Positions 38,116 to 47,946 of a stretch of 62,951 bases of DNA are shown one piece after another. Made by a program: the position numbers and the translations under genes. Position 1 is the stretch's first letter; each line of letters starts with the position of its first letter. The notes under the pieces were generated by a model. It saw nothing but the letters and a program-made list of their open reading frames with translations. It made no database searches and was not told where the DNA came from. The stretch is from Aeromonas aquatica (GTDB taxonomy: Bacteria > Pseudomonadota > Gammaproteobacteria > Enterobacterales > Aeromonadaceae). The stretch covers positions 1 to 62,951 of the forward strand of contig NZ_JRGL01000130.1 of the NCBI RefSeq assembly GCF_000764655.1, given 5' to 3'.

Positions 38116-38227
38116 GTGGTGGCCCTACCAGCCACATCCCGGCACTCGAGTCCCCCACCTTGGCTGCTACCTTCCGGTCCTGACCAGGTCGACGGGTTAT
38201 CAATGCGAGAGGACCAATAGGACCACC
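38116..38227 (-). ncRNA. ffs: 4.5S signal recognition particle RNA
   Basis: On the minus strand the signature GGTCAGGACCGGAAGGTAGC followed by AGCCAAGG and GTGCCGGGATGTGGCTGG matches bacterial 4.5S RNA, including the GGAA tetraloop of helix 8 and the symmetric internal loop bound by Ffh. Compared with E. coli the helix has a compensated base pair (GACC/GGT for GTCC/GGA). The ends GGTGGTCC and GGGCCACC pair to close the long hairpin. Length is about 112 bases (E. coli 114). It delivers nascent membrane proteins to SecYEG with Ffh and FtsY. Exact ends are estimated from pairing. Confidence 0.95.
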
Positions 38228-38234
38228 GGCGAGG

Positions 38235-38263
38235 AGAATAGGCAAACTGGCCGGTCAATGCAA
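38235..38263 (-). promoter_or_regulatory. Promoter of the SRP RNA gene
   Basis: On the minus strand TTGCAT (38263-38258), a 17-base spacer and TATTCT (38240-38235) are followed after 7 bases (CCTCGCC, GC-rich discriminator) by the paired 5' end of the RNA at 38227. Spacing is ideal for sigma70. Confidence 0.75.
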
Positions 38264-38320
38264 CGGCTTTCTGCCCCGAGCCGAACCGTTCGCCTGCTTT
38301 TTCGGCAATCTGCCAATAAA

Positions 38321-39109
38321 TCAGCTAAATAACATGAATTTTGCCCCCACAACCAGCATCAGCAGGGCGAAGGCCTGCTTGAGCCGCTGGGGAGAGAGGC
38401 GGTGTGCCAGCCGCGCGCCGATGCGGGCAAACTGGGTGCTGGTGAGGATGATGCCGAGCAGCGCCGGCAGATAGATGAAGCCAACGCTCCACTCGGGCAA
38501 GTCGGTGCGGCCCCAGCCGGCGTAGAGGTAGCTCAGGCTGCCCGCCACCGCGATGGGGATGCTGCAGGCGGCAGAGGCCGCCACGGCGTTGCGCATCGGC
38601 ACCGAGTTCCAGCTCAGGTATGGCACCGTCATGGAGCCGCCCCCTATGCCAAACAGCGCCGAGAGCCAGCCGATGAAGGTGCCCGCGATGCCGGTGCCGA
38701 TGGGGCCTGGCAGACGGCGCTCCGCCTTGGGTTTGAGGCTCAGCCCCATCTGCACCGCCATGGTCCAGGCGAAGCAACCGATGATGATGTTGAGGGTGCT
38801 GGCGCTGAGCTGGCTGGCGGTCATGCCGCCGAGCCAGGCGCCGATCAGCATGCCCACCCCCAGCCGGCGGATCATCACCCAGTCGACCGCGCCGGCCTCC
38901 TGGTGTGCCCGCAGCGAACTGAAGCCGGTGAAGATCATGGTGGGCAGCGAGGTGCCGAGGGCGAGGTGGGTGATGATCTCGGGGGAGACTCCCTGAGCGT
39001 GGAAGCTCAAGACCAGCACCGGCACTATGATGAGCCCTCCCCCTATGCCGAACAGCCCGGCCAACAGACCCGCGAAGGCCCCCAACACCAGATACCCCAA
39101 AAACAGCAT
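38321..39109 (-). CDS. TauE/SafE family permease
   Basis: Inner-membrane protein of 262 residues with about eight helices. Two copies of the family motif are seen, GLFGIGGGLIIVPVL near 18 and ALFGIGGGSMTVPYL near 145. It was started at ATG 39109, where GGAAGGAA precedes; a longer frame runs to 39256. The family exports sulfite, sulfoacetate or other anions, but specificity cannot be read. Monocistronic: the terminator at 39164 separates it from the antiporter gene upstream. Its 3' end lies about 58 bp from the -35 element of the SRP RNA gene. Confidence 0.9.
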   Translation of the reverse strand: MLFLGYLVLGAFAGLLAGLFGIGGGLIIVPVLVLSFHAQGVSPEIITHLALGTSLPTMIFTGFSSLRAHQEAGAVDWVMIRRLGVGMLIGAWLGGMTASQLSASTLNIIIGCFAWTMAVQMGLSLKPKAERRLPGPIGTGIAGTFIGWLSALFGIGGGSMTVPYLSWNSVPMRNAVAASAACSIPIAVAGSLSYLYAGWGRTDLPEWSVGFIYLPALLGIILTSTQFARIGARLAHRLSPQRLKQAFALLMLVVGAKFMLFS

Positions 39110-39163
39110 AAAAATTCCTTCCCTAGCAATGTGGTGGTCATATTGACCAGATCCGCGCATAAA

Positions 39164-39192
39164 AAAAGAGATGGCACCAGGCCATCTCTTTA
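39164..39192 (-). terminator. Terminator downstream of the ArcD-like gene
   Basis: AAAGAGATGGC/GCCATCTCTTT with a 4-base loop; on the minus strand the stem is followed by a run of T. Separates the antiporter and TauE/SafE transcripts. Confidence 0.9.
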
Positions 39193-39201
39193 TTGTGCCG
39201 A

Positions 39202-40638
39202 TTAATGCAGGGGAATGGTACCGTCCATCACCTTGTAGAACGCCAGCACGGCGCAACCGAGCAGGGCCGCCGTCATCCCCTGCTCCAGCCGGTTGAGGCT
39301 GCGCAGGCCGTGGTGCTGACGCGCCTTCCAGTAGATGAAGATGCCCGGGCTGTAGAGCAGCGCCACCAGCAGCAGGTATTCCACCCCGGCGGCATAGACC
39401 AGCCAGCAGCCATAGACGGTGGCCACCAGTGCCAGCAGCAGGTCACGCTTGCGCTGGTGGGGTTGGTTCTCGTAGGTCGTTCCCTGCATCGCCAGCTTGA
39501 GGCCATAGGCGCCGGAGAAGACATAGGGCACCAGGGCCGCCGAGGTGGCGATGTTGACCAGCGCTAGGTAGGTACTGTTCTGGAAGTAGATGATGATGAG
39601 GAAGACCTGCACCAGACAGGTGGAGCACCAGAGCGACACCTTGGGCGAGCCGTTCTTGTTCTCCTTGGCAAACCAGGCCGGGAAGACCCCGGTCTTGCCA
39701 GCGATGTAGGGCACTTCCGCCGCCAGCACAGTCCAGCTTAGCAGGGCGCCGATCACCGAGATCACCAGGCCGATGTTGATGAGCCAGGCGCCCCAGGGGC
39801 CGACCACGGCCTCCAGGATCATGGCGGTGGACGGATTCTTGAGGGCCGCCAGTTGCGGCTGGCTCATCACGCCAAGGGAGAACAGGGTCACCATCACATA
39901 GAGCGCCAGGGCGCCGAGCAGCGCCAGCACGGTGGCACGGCCCACGTCCTTGCGATGACGGGCACGGGCGGAGACCACCACGGCCCCCTCGATGCCGATG
40001 AAGACCCAGAGGGTCACCTTCATGGTGGACTTGACCTGATCCATCACGGATCCCAGCTCCATGTTGCCCTGTCCCCAGATATCCAGGGTGAAGGTGTCCA
40101 TATTGAAGGCGAGCAGGACGGCGACGCAGAACACGATGAGCGGCACCATTTTGGCGATGGTGGTGACTATGTTCACCAGGGCGGCGACCTGGATCCCGCG
40201 CAGCACCAGGGCATGCACCGACCAGATGAGCACAGAGGCGAGCGTGATGGCGACCGGGGTGTTGCCATCGCCGAAGATGACGTTGTCCGGCGTGTCGAAG
40301 AAGTAGCTCAGGGCGCTGAACACGACGATGGCGTAGGAGACGTTGGCCAGCAGCTGGCAAAGCCAGTAGCCCCAGGCCGCGTTGAAGCCGACGAAATCAC
40401 CGAAACCGGCCTTGGCGTAACTGAAGATACCGCCATCGAGATCCGGGCGGCGCATGGAGAGGTTCTGGTACACCAGGGCGAGGCAGATCATGCCGATCCC
40501 GGTGATGGCCCATCCCAGCGCGACGGCCCCGGCGCTGGCATGAGCCGCGATGTTCTGTGGCAGACTGAAGACCCCGGCACCGACCATGGAGCCGATCACC
40601 AGCGAAATGAGGGCGCCTAGCCCTAGTTTCTTGTCCAT
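39202..40638 (-). CDS. ArcD-like arginine:ornithine antiporter (APC superfamily)
   Basis: Inner-membrane amino acid antiporter of 478 residues with twelve helices. The N-terminal GSMVGAGVFSLPQN is the unwound-helix substrate motif. GGIFSYAKAGFGDFVGFNAAWGYW and TLWVFIGIEGAVVVSARAR agree almost word for word with E. coli YdgI/ArcD. Such proteins exchange arginine for ornithine in the arginine deiminase pathway or related basic amino acids. No arcA, arcB or decarboxylase gene is in the window, so the pathway is elsewhere. AGGATTGAG precedes the ATG. Confidence 0.88.
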   Translation of the reverse strand: MDKKLGLGALISLVIGSMVGAGVFSLPQNIAAHASAGAVALGWAITGIGMICLALVYQNLSMRRPDLDGGIFSYAKAGFGDFVGFNAAWGYWLCQLLANVSYAIVVFSALSYFFDTPDNVIFGDGNTPVAITLASVLIWSVHALVLRGIQVAALVNIVTTIAKMVPLIVFCVAVLLAFNMDTFTLDIWGQGNMELGSVMDQVKSTMKVTLWVFIGIEGAVVVSARARHRKDVGRATVLALLGALALYVMVTLFSLGVMSQPQLAALKNPSTAMILEAVVGPWGAWLINIGLVISVIGALLSWTVLAAEVPYIAGKTGVFPAWFAKENKNGSPKVSLWCSTCLVQVFLIIIYFQNSTYLALVNIATSAALVPYVFSGAYGLKLAMQGTTYENQPHQRKRDLLLALVATVYGCWLVYAAGVEYLLLVALLYSPGIFIYWKARQHHGLRSLNRLEQGMTAALLGCAVLAFYKVMDGTIPLH

Positions 40639-40972
40639 CTCAATCCTGTTTTATTAGGCGGCTACAGAGCATCCGTATTCATGCTGCGCGCGACATGGGA
40701 GGGGCGAAAAATCCGTGCCCCGTGAAAAAGGCGGCAACTATATTGCATGACTATTCCGACCGCAATCCCTCATAGCGCCGATCATGCACCGTCTTGACCG
40801 CGCGCAATTCTACAGCACTGACTCTGATGGCCTGTGAGCTGGTTCAAATTAAGAGAGACCCGTTGATATTTCACATTTTTCAATGACCTGGCGCCCCTTT
40901 TTAAACAAGACCTGCATGGGTATTCATCTTGGCAACACCCCACCCGTTTCGGCCTGCCAGCCCGCCCACCAA
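40639..40972. other. Intergenic region, no gene seen
   Basis: This 334-base stretch precedes the ArcD-like gene. It is comparatively AT-rich in the middle and should hold that gene's promoter. I looked for ARG-box pairs and CRP sites and found nothing convincing, and no plausible ORF. Confidence 0.5.
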
Positions 40973-41000
40973 TAAAAACGCCCCTGGTGGCAAGGGGCGT
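40973..41000 (-). terminator. Terminator of the ivd (valine catabolic) operon
   Basis: ACGCCCCT/AGGGGCGT with a 6-base loop; the minus strand continues TTTTTATT. It lies 20 bp after the last ivd gene. Confidence 0.9.
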
Positions 41001-41019
41001 CGTGGCATCGCAGGCGGGG

Positions 41020-41781
41020 TCAGAGCCGCAACCCGCCATCGAGATCGATGATCCGCCCGGACAGGTAGTCGTTGGCGAGGATGAACTGCACCGTCTGGGC
41101 CAGTTGCGCCCCCTGCCCCAGGGTGCCGACCGGGATGGCCTGCTGCATGCGCGCCATGGCCTCGGGCTTCATCGCCGCCGTCATGTCGGTGGCAAAGACC
41201 CCGGGCGCTATGCCCATCACCCGAATCTTATGGCGCGCCAGCTCCCGTGCCCAGGTCACCACCAGGGAGGCCACCCCCGCCTTGCTGGCGGCGTAGTTGC
41301 TCTGACCTATGTTGCCGGCGCGGGCAATCGACGAAATATTAATGATGACACCGCCCTGCCCTTCCTTTGCCATCAGCGCCGCCCCCTCGCGACCGCACAG
41401 GAAGGTGCCGGTGAGGTTGACGTCGATGACGGCCTGCCACTGGGCCAGGCTCATCTTCTCCACCAGCTCCCCCTCCTTCACCTTGATCAGCATGCCGTCC
41501 CGCAGGATCCCGGCGCAGTTGATCAGGCCGTGCAAAGCGCCACATTGCTCCTTGATGGCGGCGAAGGTCGCCTCCACCTCGGCCTCGTCGGCCACGTTGC
41601 AGACGAACAGGGTGCAGCGCCCGTCACGGCTGCGCAGCTCCGCCTCGGTCACCTCCAGATCGGCGCGATTGACGTCGATAAGGGCCAGCACGGCCCCCTG
41701 ACTGGCCAGACTGAGGGCGATGGCGCGGCCAAGCCCCCGTCCCGCCCCTGTGATGGCAATGACTCTGTTATGAATGTCCAT
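41020..41781 (-). CDS. ivdG: SDR dehydrogenase of branched-chain acyl-CoA catabolism
   Basis: NAD-dependent short-chain dehydrogenase of 253 residues. Cofactor motif TGAGRGLG near 11, NCAG near 90, catalytic Ser in INISSIARAG and Tyr-x3-Lys in QSNYAASKAG near 156. FabG-like in overall sequence. It is the last gene of the leftward operon in the order mmsA, acyl-CoA dehydrogenase, hydratase, hydrolase, mmsB, SDR, which matches the published Shewanella ivdB-G order as I recall it. A role in oxidising a 3-hydroxyacyl-CoA from isoleucine is inferred from context only. Confidence 0.82.
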   Translation of the reverse strand: MDIHNRVIAITGAGRGLGRAIALSLASQGAVLALIDVNRADLEVTEAELRSRDGRCTLFVCNVADEAEVEATFAAIKEQCGALHGLINCAGILRDGMLIKVKEGELVEKMSLAQWQAVIDVNLTGTFLCGREGAALMAKEGQGGVIINISSIARAGNIGQSNYAASKAGVASLVVTWARELARHKIRVMGIAPGVFATDMTAAMKPEAMARMQQAIPVGTLGQGAQLAQTVQFILANDYLSGRIIDLDGGLRL

Positions 41782-41866
41782 GAATGCTCCTGGTTATTGG
41801 GCTGGCCGCTGGCCTCAGTACGGTCAAGACGTTCGATAAATGGGATGATGGGCGGCTCGCCACCAC

Positions 41867-42787
41867 CTAACCCGGCTGTGATTTGTCCAGATAGAGCTCG
41901 AGAATGCTGGAGAAATCCTTGGATCCCTGCCCCTGGCTCGCATGCAGGTTAAACAGGTTACGGGCAAGCGCTCCGAGCGGTACGGCGCTGTGGGCGTGCT
42001 CGGCCAGCGCCATGGCCAACCCCAAGTCTTTCACCATCAACCGGGTCATGAAGCCCCCCTGATAGCCGCGCGAGGCGGGCACGTTCTCCATCACCCCGGG
42101 CCAGGGGTTGTAACGCTCCAGGCTCCAGTTGTTGCCCGAGCTCTTGCCCATGATGGTGGAGAGGACGCTCGGATCCAGCCCCTCCTTCACCCCGAGCGCC
42201 AGCGCCTCGGCGGTGCCCGCCATGTGAATGGCGAGCAGCATGTTGTTGCACATCTTGGCGATCTGGCCCGCCCCCAGGGCCCCGGCGTGGAACAGGTTCT
42301 GCCCCATCAGGGCCAAGATGGGTCTGGCCGCCTCAAAATCCGCTTGCTCGCCGCCGACGATAAAGGTCAGCGTCCCCGCCGCCGCGCCCGCCACTCCTCC
42401 CGAGACGGGAGCGTCGAGGAAGCGGATACCTCGGGCTCGCGCCGCCTCCCCCACCTGGCGGGCCGAGGCCACGTCTATGGTGGAGCTGTCGATGACCAGG
42501 GCCCCCGCCGGCAAGGCTCCCAGCAGATCCTGCCCGCCTCTCTCTCCCGCACTCTCGCCAAGCCAGAGCCCGCGCACGTGCTCGCCTGCCGGCAGCATGC
42601 TGATGACCAGCTCACAGCCGCTCACAGCCTCGCGGGCATCGCCGGCGGCGACGCAACCGGCCGCGATCGCCCGGGTCAGGCTGTCGGGCACCAGATCAAA
42701 CACCTGTACCGCATGTCCCGCCTTGGCCAGGTTGGCGGCCATGGGGCCCCCCATGTTGCCGAGCCCGATGAATCCAATCCTTGTCAT
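41867..42787 (-). CDS. mmsB: 3-hydroxyisobutyrate dehydrogenase
   Basis: Oxidises 3-hydroxyisobutyrate to methylmalonate semialdehyde with NAD in valine breakdown. It has 306 residues starting MTRIGFIGLGNMGGPMAANL at ATG 42787 with AAGGAG upstream. The Rossmann motif is GLGNMG, the substrate-binding DAPVSGGVAGAAAGTL lies near 118, and the catalytic Lys in GQIAKMCNNM near 172. It lies 41 bp after the hydrolase gene that makes its substrate, and mmsA, which uses its product, begins the operon. ivdF in Shewanella naming. Confidence 0.95.
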   Translation of the reverse strand: MTRIGFIGLGNMGGPMAANLAKAGHAVQVFDLVPDSLTRAIAAGCVAAGDAREAVSGCELVISMLPAGEHVRGLWLGESAGERGGQDLLGALPAGALVIDSSTIDVASARQVGEAARARGIRFLDAPVSGGVAGAAAGTLTFIVGGEQADFEAARPILALMGQNLFHAGALGAGQIAKMCNNMLLAIHMAGTAEALALGVKEGLDPSVLSTIMGKSSGNNWSLERYNPWPGVMENVPASRGYQGGFMTRLMVKDLGLAMALAEHAHSAVPLGALARNLFNLHASQGQGSKDFSSILELYLDKSQPG

Positions 42788-42828
42788 TGTTTGCTCCTTG
42801 CTCTCTTGTTCGCTGTGCTTGCGTTGCG

Positions 42829-43938
42829 CTACCGGGTGCCAGCCTGCAGGGGGTTGATCCCTTGGGGCCACACATAATACTCATCCAGCCAGTCAGTGCC
42901 GGGCTGCGGCGCCAGCCAGCGGGGCGACTTGTCCTTGTCGATGAGCAGCGCCCTCACCCCCTCCACGAAGTCCCCCCTGAGCACGCAGTTGACCGACAGC
43001 GCCAACTCGTCGGCGAACACTTCCGCCAGGGACTGGCGGCGGGCCTGCCAATACTGGCGCCAGAGGATGGCGCGGCTGATGGGGCTGCCGCTGAGGCAAG
43101 TCTCCCGGGCCTGGGCCAGGCGCTCCTCGGTATCGTCGAAGCCGGCCTCAAACAGCCGGTCGAGCACCCCTTGCAGGGTACGGCCGGCCATCAGCCCATC
43201 GATCCTGACCTGATGAGGCAAGAGTATGGGTGCCGGGAAATCAGCAATAACCTCTGTCTTCAGGCCCCTGAGCAGTCGATCCAGCTGCTCGCGAGGCTCG
43301 TTTCCCGACCAGTCGAGGGCGGCCAGGCGGGGCAGCAGCTCGGCGCGCTCCGAACTGGCCATGGCGTGATCCGCAAGGCCGAGGCCGATGGCATCGGCAC
43401 CGTTGAAGCGCGCCCCGGTGAGACCGAGCCAGAGCCCGAGCCGACCCGGCATCCGGCTCAGGAACCAGCTGGCCCCCACGTCCGGATAGAGGCCTATGGT
43501 CACCTCCGGCATGGCGAACAGGCTCTTCTCGGTCACTATCCTGAAATCGGCACCGGCGAAGAGGCCGATACCCCCCCCCATGCAGATACCGTCCGCCACG
43601 CAGATGAGCGGCTTGGCATAGCGGTGGATATGGTGATCGAGCCTGTATTCCTGCTCGAAGAAGTCGCGGGCAAAGACGAACTGCTCATGCTCGCTGGCCT
43701 CCTTCTGGTAATAGAAGGAGCGGATGTCGCCGCCGGCGCAGAACGCCTTCTCACCGGCCCCTTGCAGCAAGACGCAGACCACGACGGGATCCCGCTCCCA
43801 GGCCGTGAGCACCTCCTGCAGGCGCTGGATCATCTCAAGGCTCAGGGCGTTGAGGGAGGCGGGACTGTCGAGGGTCAGCACGCCGATCCGATGGCCATCC
43901 CCCGTGGGATAGAGGGCCATCCGTACAGCTTCACTCAT
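42829..43938 (-). CDS. 3-hydroxyisobutyryl-CoA hydrolase
   Basis: Crotonase-fold protein of 369 residues, longer than simple hydratases and typical of HIBCH. It frees 3-hydroxyisobutyrate from CoA in valine catabolism. The oxyanion-hole regions are GEKAFCAGGDIRSFY near 65 and ICMGGGIGLFAGADFRI near 113. The catalytic region is MPEVTIGLYPDVGASWFLS near 140, containing the Glu and Asp of HIBCH enzymes. ATG 43938 with AAGGTGG upstream is preferred over GTG 43950. Operon position between the hydratase and mmsB matches its step. ivdE in Shewanella naming. Confidence 0.9.
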   Translation of the reverse strand: MSEAVRMALYPTGDGHRIGVLTLDSPASLNALSLEMIQRLQEVLTAWERDPVVVCVLLQGAGEKAFCAGGDIRSFYYQKEASEHEQFVFARDFFEQEYRLDHHIHRYAKPLICVADGICMGGGIGLFAGADFRIVTEKSLFAMPEVTIGLYPDVGASWFLSRMPGRLGLWLGLTGARFNGADAIGLGLADHAMASSERAELLPRLAALDWSGNEPREQLDRLLRGLKTEVIADFPAPILLPHQVRIDGLMAGRTLQGVLDRLFEAGFDDTEERLAQARETCLSGSPISRAILWRQYWQARRQSLAEVFADELALSVNCVLRGDFVEGVRALLIDKDKSPRWLAPQPGTDWLDEYYVWPQGINPLQAGTR

Positions 43939-44001
43939 GATCTGCACCACCTTGTATTCCGATGTTCATCATCGTGGGATAGTGAAGATGCCCGTAGCCT
44001 T

Positions 44002-44808
44002 TCACTCATGGGCCCCTCCATCTTGCTTGGGCGACGCGCCGTAGTGCCAGCGCGGCGGCCGCTTCTCCAGGAAGGCGGCAACCCCCTCGCGCTGGTTGGC
44101 GTCCGCAAACAGGCCGAGAAAGAGGCTGCGCTCCTGCGGCAGGGCGTCATCTCGATGGCCGCTGCGGCCCTGGTTAATCAACTGCTTGCAGGCACGCAAG
44201 GCGCTCGGGCTCTGGCGCTCCACCAGCTGCGCCATCTGCTGCGCCGCCGCCCAGGCGTGGCCTTCGGTGACCACCTCCTCCACCAGCCCCATCTCGTAGG
44301 CCAGGGTGGCACTCACCTTCTCGCCGCACAGGATCATGCGCTTGGCCCAACCCGGCCCCACCAGCTCGGTGAGGCGCTGGGTACCACCGGCGCAGGGCAA
44401 CAAGCCCACCGACGCTTCAGGCAGCCCCAGCTTGGCCTGCTGCTCGGCGATGCGGATGTCGCAGGCCAGCGCCACCTCCAGCCCGCCCCCCATGGCATAG
44501 CCATTGATGGCGGCGATGCTGACGCCGTGGAAGCGCGCAAGCGCCTCGAAGGCGCAGCCGAAAGCCTCGGCCACCGCGCGGGCGTGATCCAAATCGCCAT
44601 CGGCAAACATCTTGAGATCGGCGCCGGCGCAGAAGAACTTGTCCCCCGCCCCGCGGATCACCAGGGCCACCACGTCCGGGCGGCCATCGAGCTCCACCAT
44701 CATCTGCAAGAAGGCTTGCAGGCTGGCGAGGGTCCAGGTGTTGGCTGGCGGGTGGTCGAGGGTGATGTAGGCCACGTGGCCGTGGTATTCGAGCCTGATC
44801 CTTGTCAT
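44002..44808 (-). CDS. Enoyl-CoA hydratase (methacrylyl/tiglyl-CoA branch)
   Basis: Crotonase of 268 residues hydrating an enoyl-CoA; context points to methacrylyl-CoA from valine. Landmarks are DKFFCAGADLKMF near 58, GYAMGGGLEVALACDIRIAE near 103 and LGLPEASVGLLPCAGGTQRL near 127, containing the first catalytic Glu; the second expected Glu position holds Ala-Gly-Gly-Thr as in several ivd-type hydratases. AAGGACG precedes the ATG. ivdD in Shewanella naming. The substrate is inferred, not proven. Confidence 0.88.
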   Translation of the reverse strand: MTRIRLEYHGHVAYITLDHPPANTWTLASLQAFLQMMVELDGRPDVVALVIRGAGDKFFCAGADLKMFADGDLDHARAVAEAFGCAFEALARFHGVSIAAINGYAMGGGLEVALACDIRIAEQQAKLGLPEASVGLLPCAGGTQRLTELVGPGWAKRMILCGEKVSATLAYEMGLVEEVVTEGHAWAAAQQMAQLVERQSPSALRACKQLINQGRSGHRDDALPQERSLFLGLFADANQREGVAAFLEKRPPRWHYGASPKQDGGAHE

Positions 44809-44900
44809 TGCATCGTCCTTGTGAATAAACCTGCCCCATGATGACAGGGTTGAATGGAGCCGACTTTCGGCTGGCTCACAAAGCCTGATCCGGGTTCGAG

Positions 44901-46058
44901 TTACTCCAACGAAAGGCCGGGCTCCGCCAGCAGGCGGCGGGCGATGATCAGCCGCATCACTTCGTTGGTGCCTTCCAGGATGCGGTGTACCCGAGTGTCG
45001 CGCAGGTAGCGCTCGAGCGGGTACTCGCGGATATAACCATAGCCACCAAAGAGTTGCAGGGCCTCATCGCAGACGCGATACCCCACGTCGGTGGCGAGCC
45101 GCTTGGCCATGGCGCACCAGGCGCTCTTGTCCGGGCTGCCCCTGTCCAGCTTGTCAGCGGCCTGGCGCACCAGCAGCCGGGCGGCGGCAAGCTCGGTAGC
45201 CATATCCGCCAGCTTGAACTGCACGCTCTGGAATTCGCTGATCGGGCGACCAAATTGCTGGCGCTGCTGCACGTGAGCCAGGGCATCGTTCAGCGCCTGC
45301 TGAGCCGTGCCCACCGAGCAGCTGGCGATGTTGATGCGCCCGCCATCCAGGGCCTGCATGGCAAATTTGAAGCCCTCTCCCTCCTCCCCCAGCCGGTAGC
45401 GGGCGGGGATGCGCACCCCGCTGAAGTTCACCTCCCGGGTCGGCTGACTGTTCCAGCCCATCTTCTCCTCGGCCTTGCCATAACTCACTCCCGGCGTCTC
45501 GGCGGGCACCATGAAGGCAGATATCCCCTTGGCTCCCTCGCCGCCGGTGCGGGCCATCACCACCAGCACCTGGGTGCTGCCCGCCCCCGAGATAAACACC
45601 TTGCTACCGTCGATGAGGTAAGTCTCACCCTCCCGTACGGCACGGGTCTTGAGGGCCGCCGCGTCCGACCCGGCCCCCGGCTCGGTGAGGCAATAAGAGC
45701 CCAGCAGCTCGCCGCTGGCGAGCCGTGGCACCCACTCCTCGGCCACGTTGCTGGGCAACCAGGCGCCCAGCATCCAGCTCACCATGTTGTGGATAGTCAG
45801 ATAAGCCGTAGTGGAGGTGCAGCCCATGGACAGGCGCTCGAAGATCAGGCTGGCATCGAGCCTCGGCAGGGCCAGACCACCGTACTGCTCAGGGGTATAG
45901 AGACCGCAGAAGCCGAGCGCCGCCGCCTGCTTGATGGTGGGGATGGGGAACTCGTGCTCCCTGTCCCAGCGGGCGGCATGGGGTTTGAGTGCCTCGTCGG
46001 CGAAGGCGCTGGCGGCCTCGACATAGGCCAGTTGATCCAAGGTCAAAGTAAAATCCAT
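44901..46058 (-). CDS. Isobutyryl-CoA-type acyl-CoA dehydrogenase
   Basis: FAD enzyme of 385 residues oxidising short branched acyl-CoA, most likely isobutyryl-CoA. FAD and substrate motifs are YCLTEPGAGSDAAALKT near 125 and FISGAGSTQ. The catalytic Glu sits in ILEGTNEVMRL near 368, the usual position for this subgroup, while the alternative site (ALDGGRINIAS) has Gly, unlike the isovaleryl enzyme at 47947. This distinguishes the two dehydrogenases of the cluster. GAGGAAG precedes the ATG. Second gene of the leftward operon; ivdC in Shewanella naming. Confidence 0.9.
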   Translation of the reverse strand: MDFTLTLDQLAYVEAASAFADEALKPHAARWDREHEFPIPTIKQAAALGFCGLYTPEQYGGLALPRLDASLIFERLSMGCTSTTAYLTIHNMVSWMLGAWLPSNVAEEWVPRLASGELLGSYCLTEPGAGSDAAALKTRAVREGETYLIDGSKVFISGAGSTQVLVVMARTGGEGAKGISAFMVPAETPGVSYGKAEEKMGWNSQPTREVNFSGVRIPARYRLGEEGEGFKFAMQALDGGRINIASCSVGTAQQALNDALAHVQQRQQFGRPISEFQSVQFKLADMATELAAARLLVRQAADKLDRGSPDKSAWCAMAKRLATDVGYRVCDEALQLFGGYGYIREYPLERYLRDTRVHRILEGTNEVMRLIIARRLLAEPGLSLE

Positions 46059-46142
46059 CTTGTTCGCTTCCTCGTTATCTCGATTGCTTATCGCTGCTGA
46101 TGATCATGGTTAACGCCAGAGGGAATGACCCAGGCCCCTCAG

Positions 46143-47654
<1,512 letters not shown>

Positions 47655-47845
47655 GCTGTTCTCCCCTTTGCTCTTGTCTCTGTGCCCATCCCGGTAACGT
47701 CGGCGTCGTCCCTGAGCCCTGGCTGCGGGCCGCCATAGCGGTTGCCGTTGCTGATCATCTTGCCCGCGCCCTGAGTTCGACCACGCCGAGATGCCCCTTG
47801 CAGTCACCCCTCAACGCATTTACCTTAGACTAACAATTCATTTAC

Positions 47846-47863
47846 GTTTACGCTAACGTAAAC
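47846..47863. promoter_or_regulatory. Candidate LiuR operator between the ivd and liu operons
   Basis: GTTTACG-CTAA-CGTAAAC is a perfect inverted repeat with 7-bp arms, in the 292-base gap between divergent mmsA and liuA. TTTACG is also repeated just left of it (47841-47846), making a longer imperfect array. AT-rich palindromes of this kind with ACGT-like halves are expected for MerR-type LiuR, whose gene ends the liu operon. One site could repress both operons. No other element in the gap stands out. Confidence 0.75.
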
Positions 47864-47946
47864 TTGATTCGTGAGTGGACTGACCCCTTCTCCCTTGCGC
47901 GGGACAGTCGGCCCTCTGAGCACAACCCTATAAAAGGAGAGCAAGG

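Noticed and set aside
40639..40972. ARG-box-like sequence before the ArcD-like gene
   Set aside because: Several TATTCAT-like words occur but no properly spaced pair, so arginine repressor control is not supported.
42781..44841. 686-residue open frame opposite mmsB, the hydrolase and the hydratase
   Set aside because: Spans three real genes and their gaps; composition is that of antisense translation.
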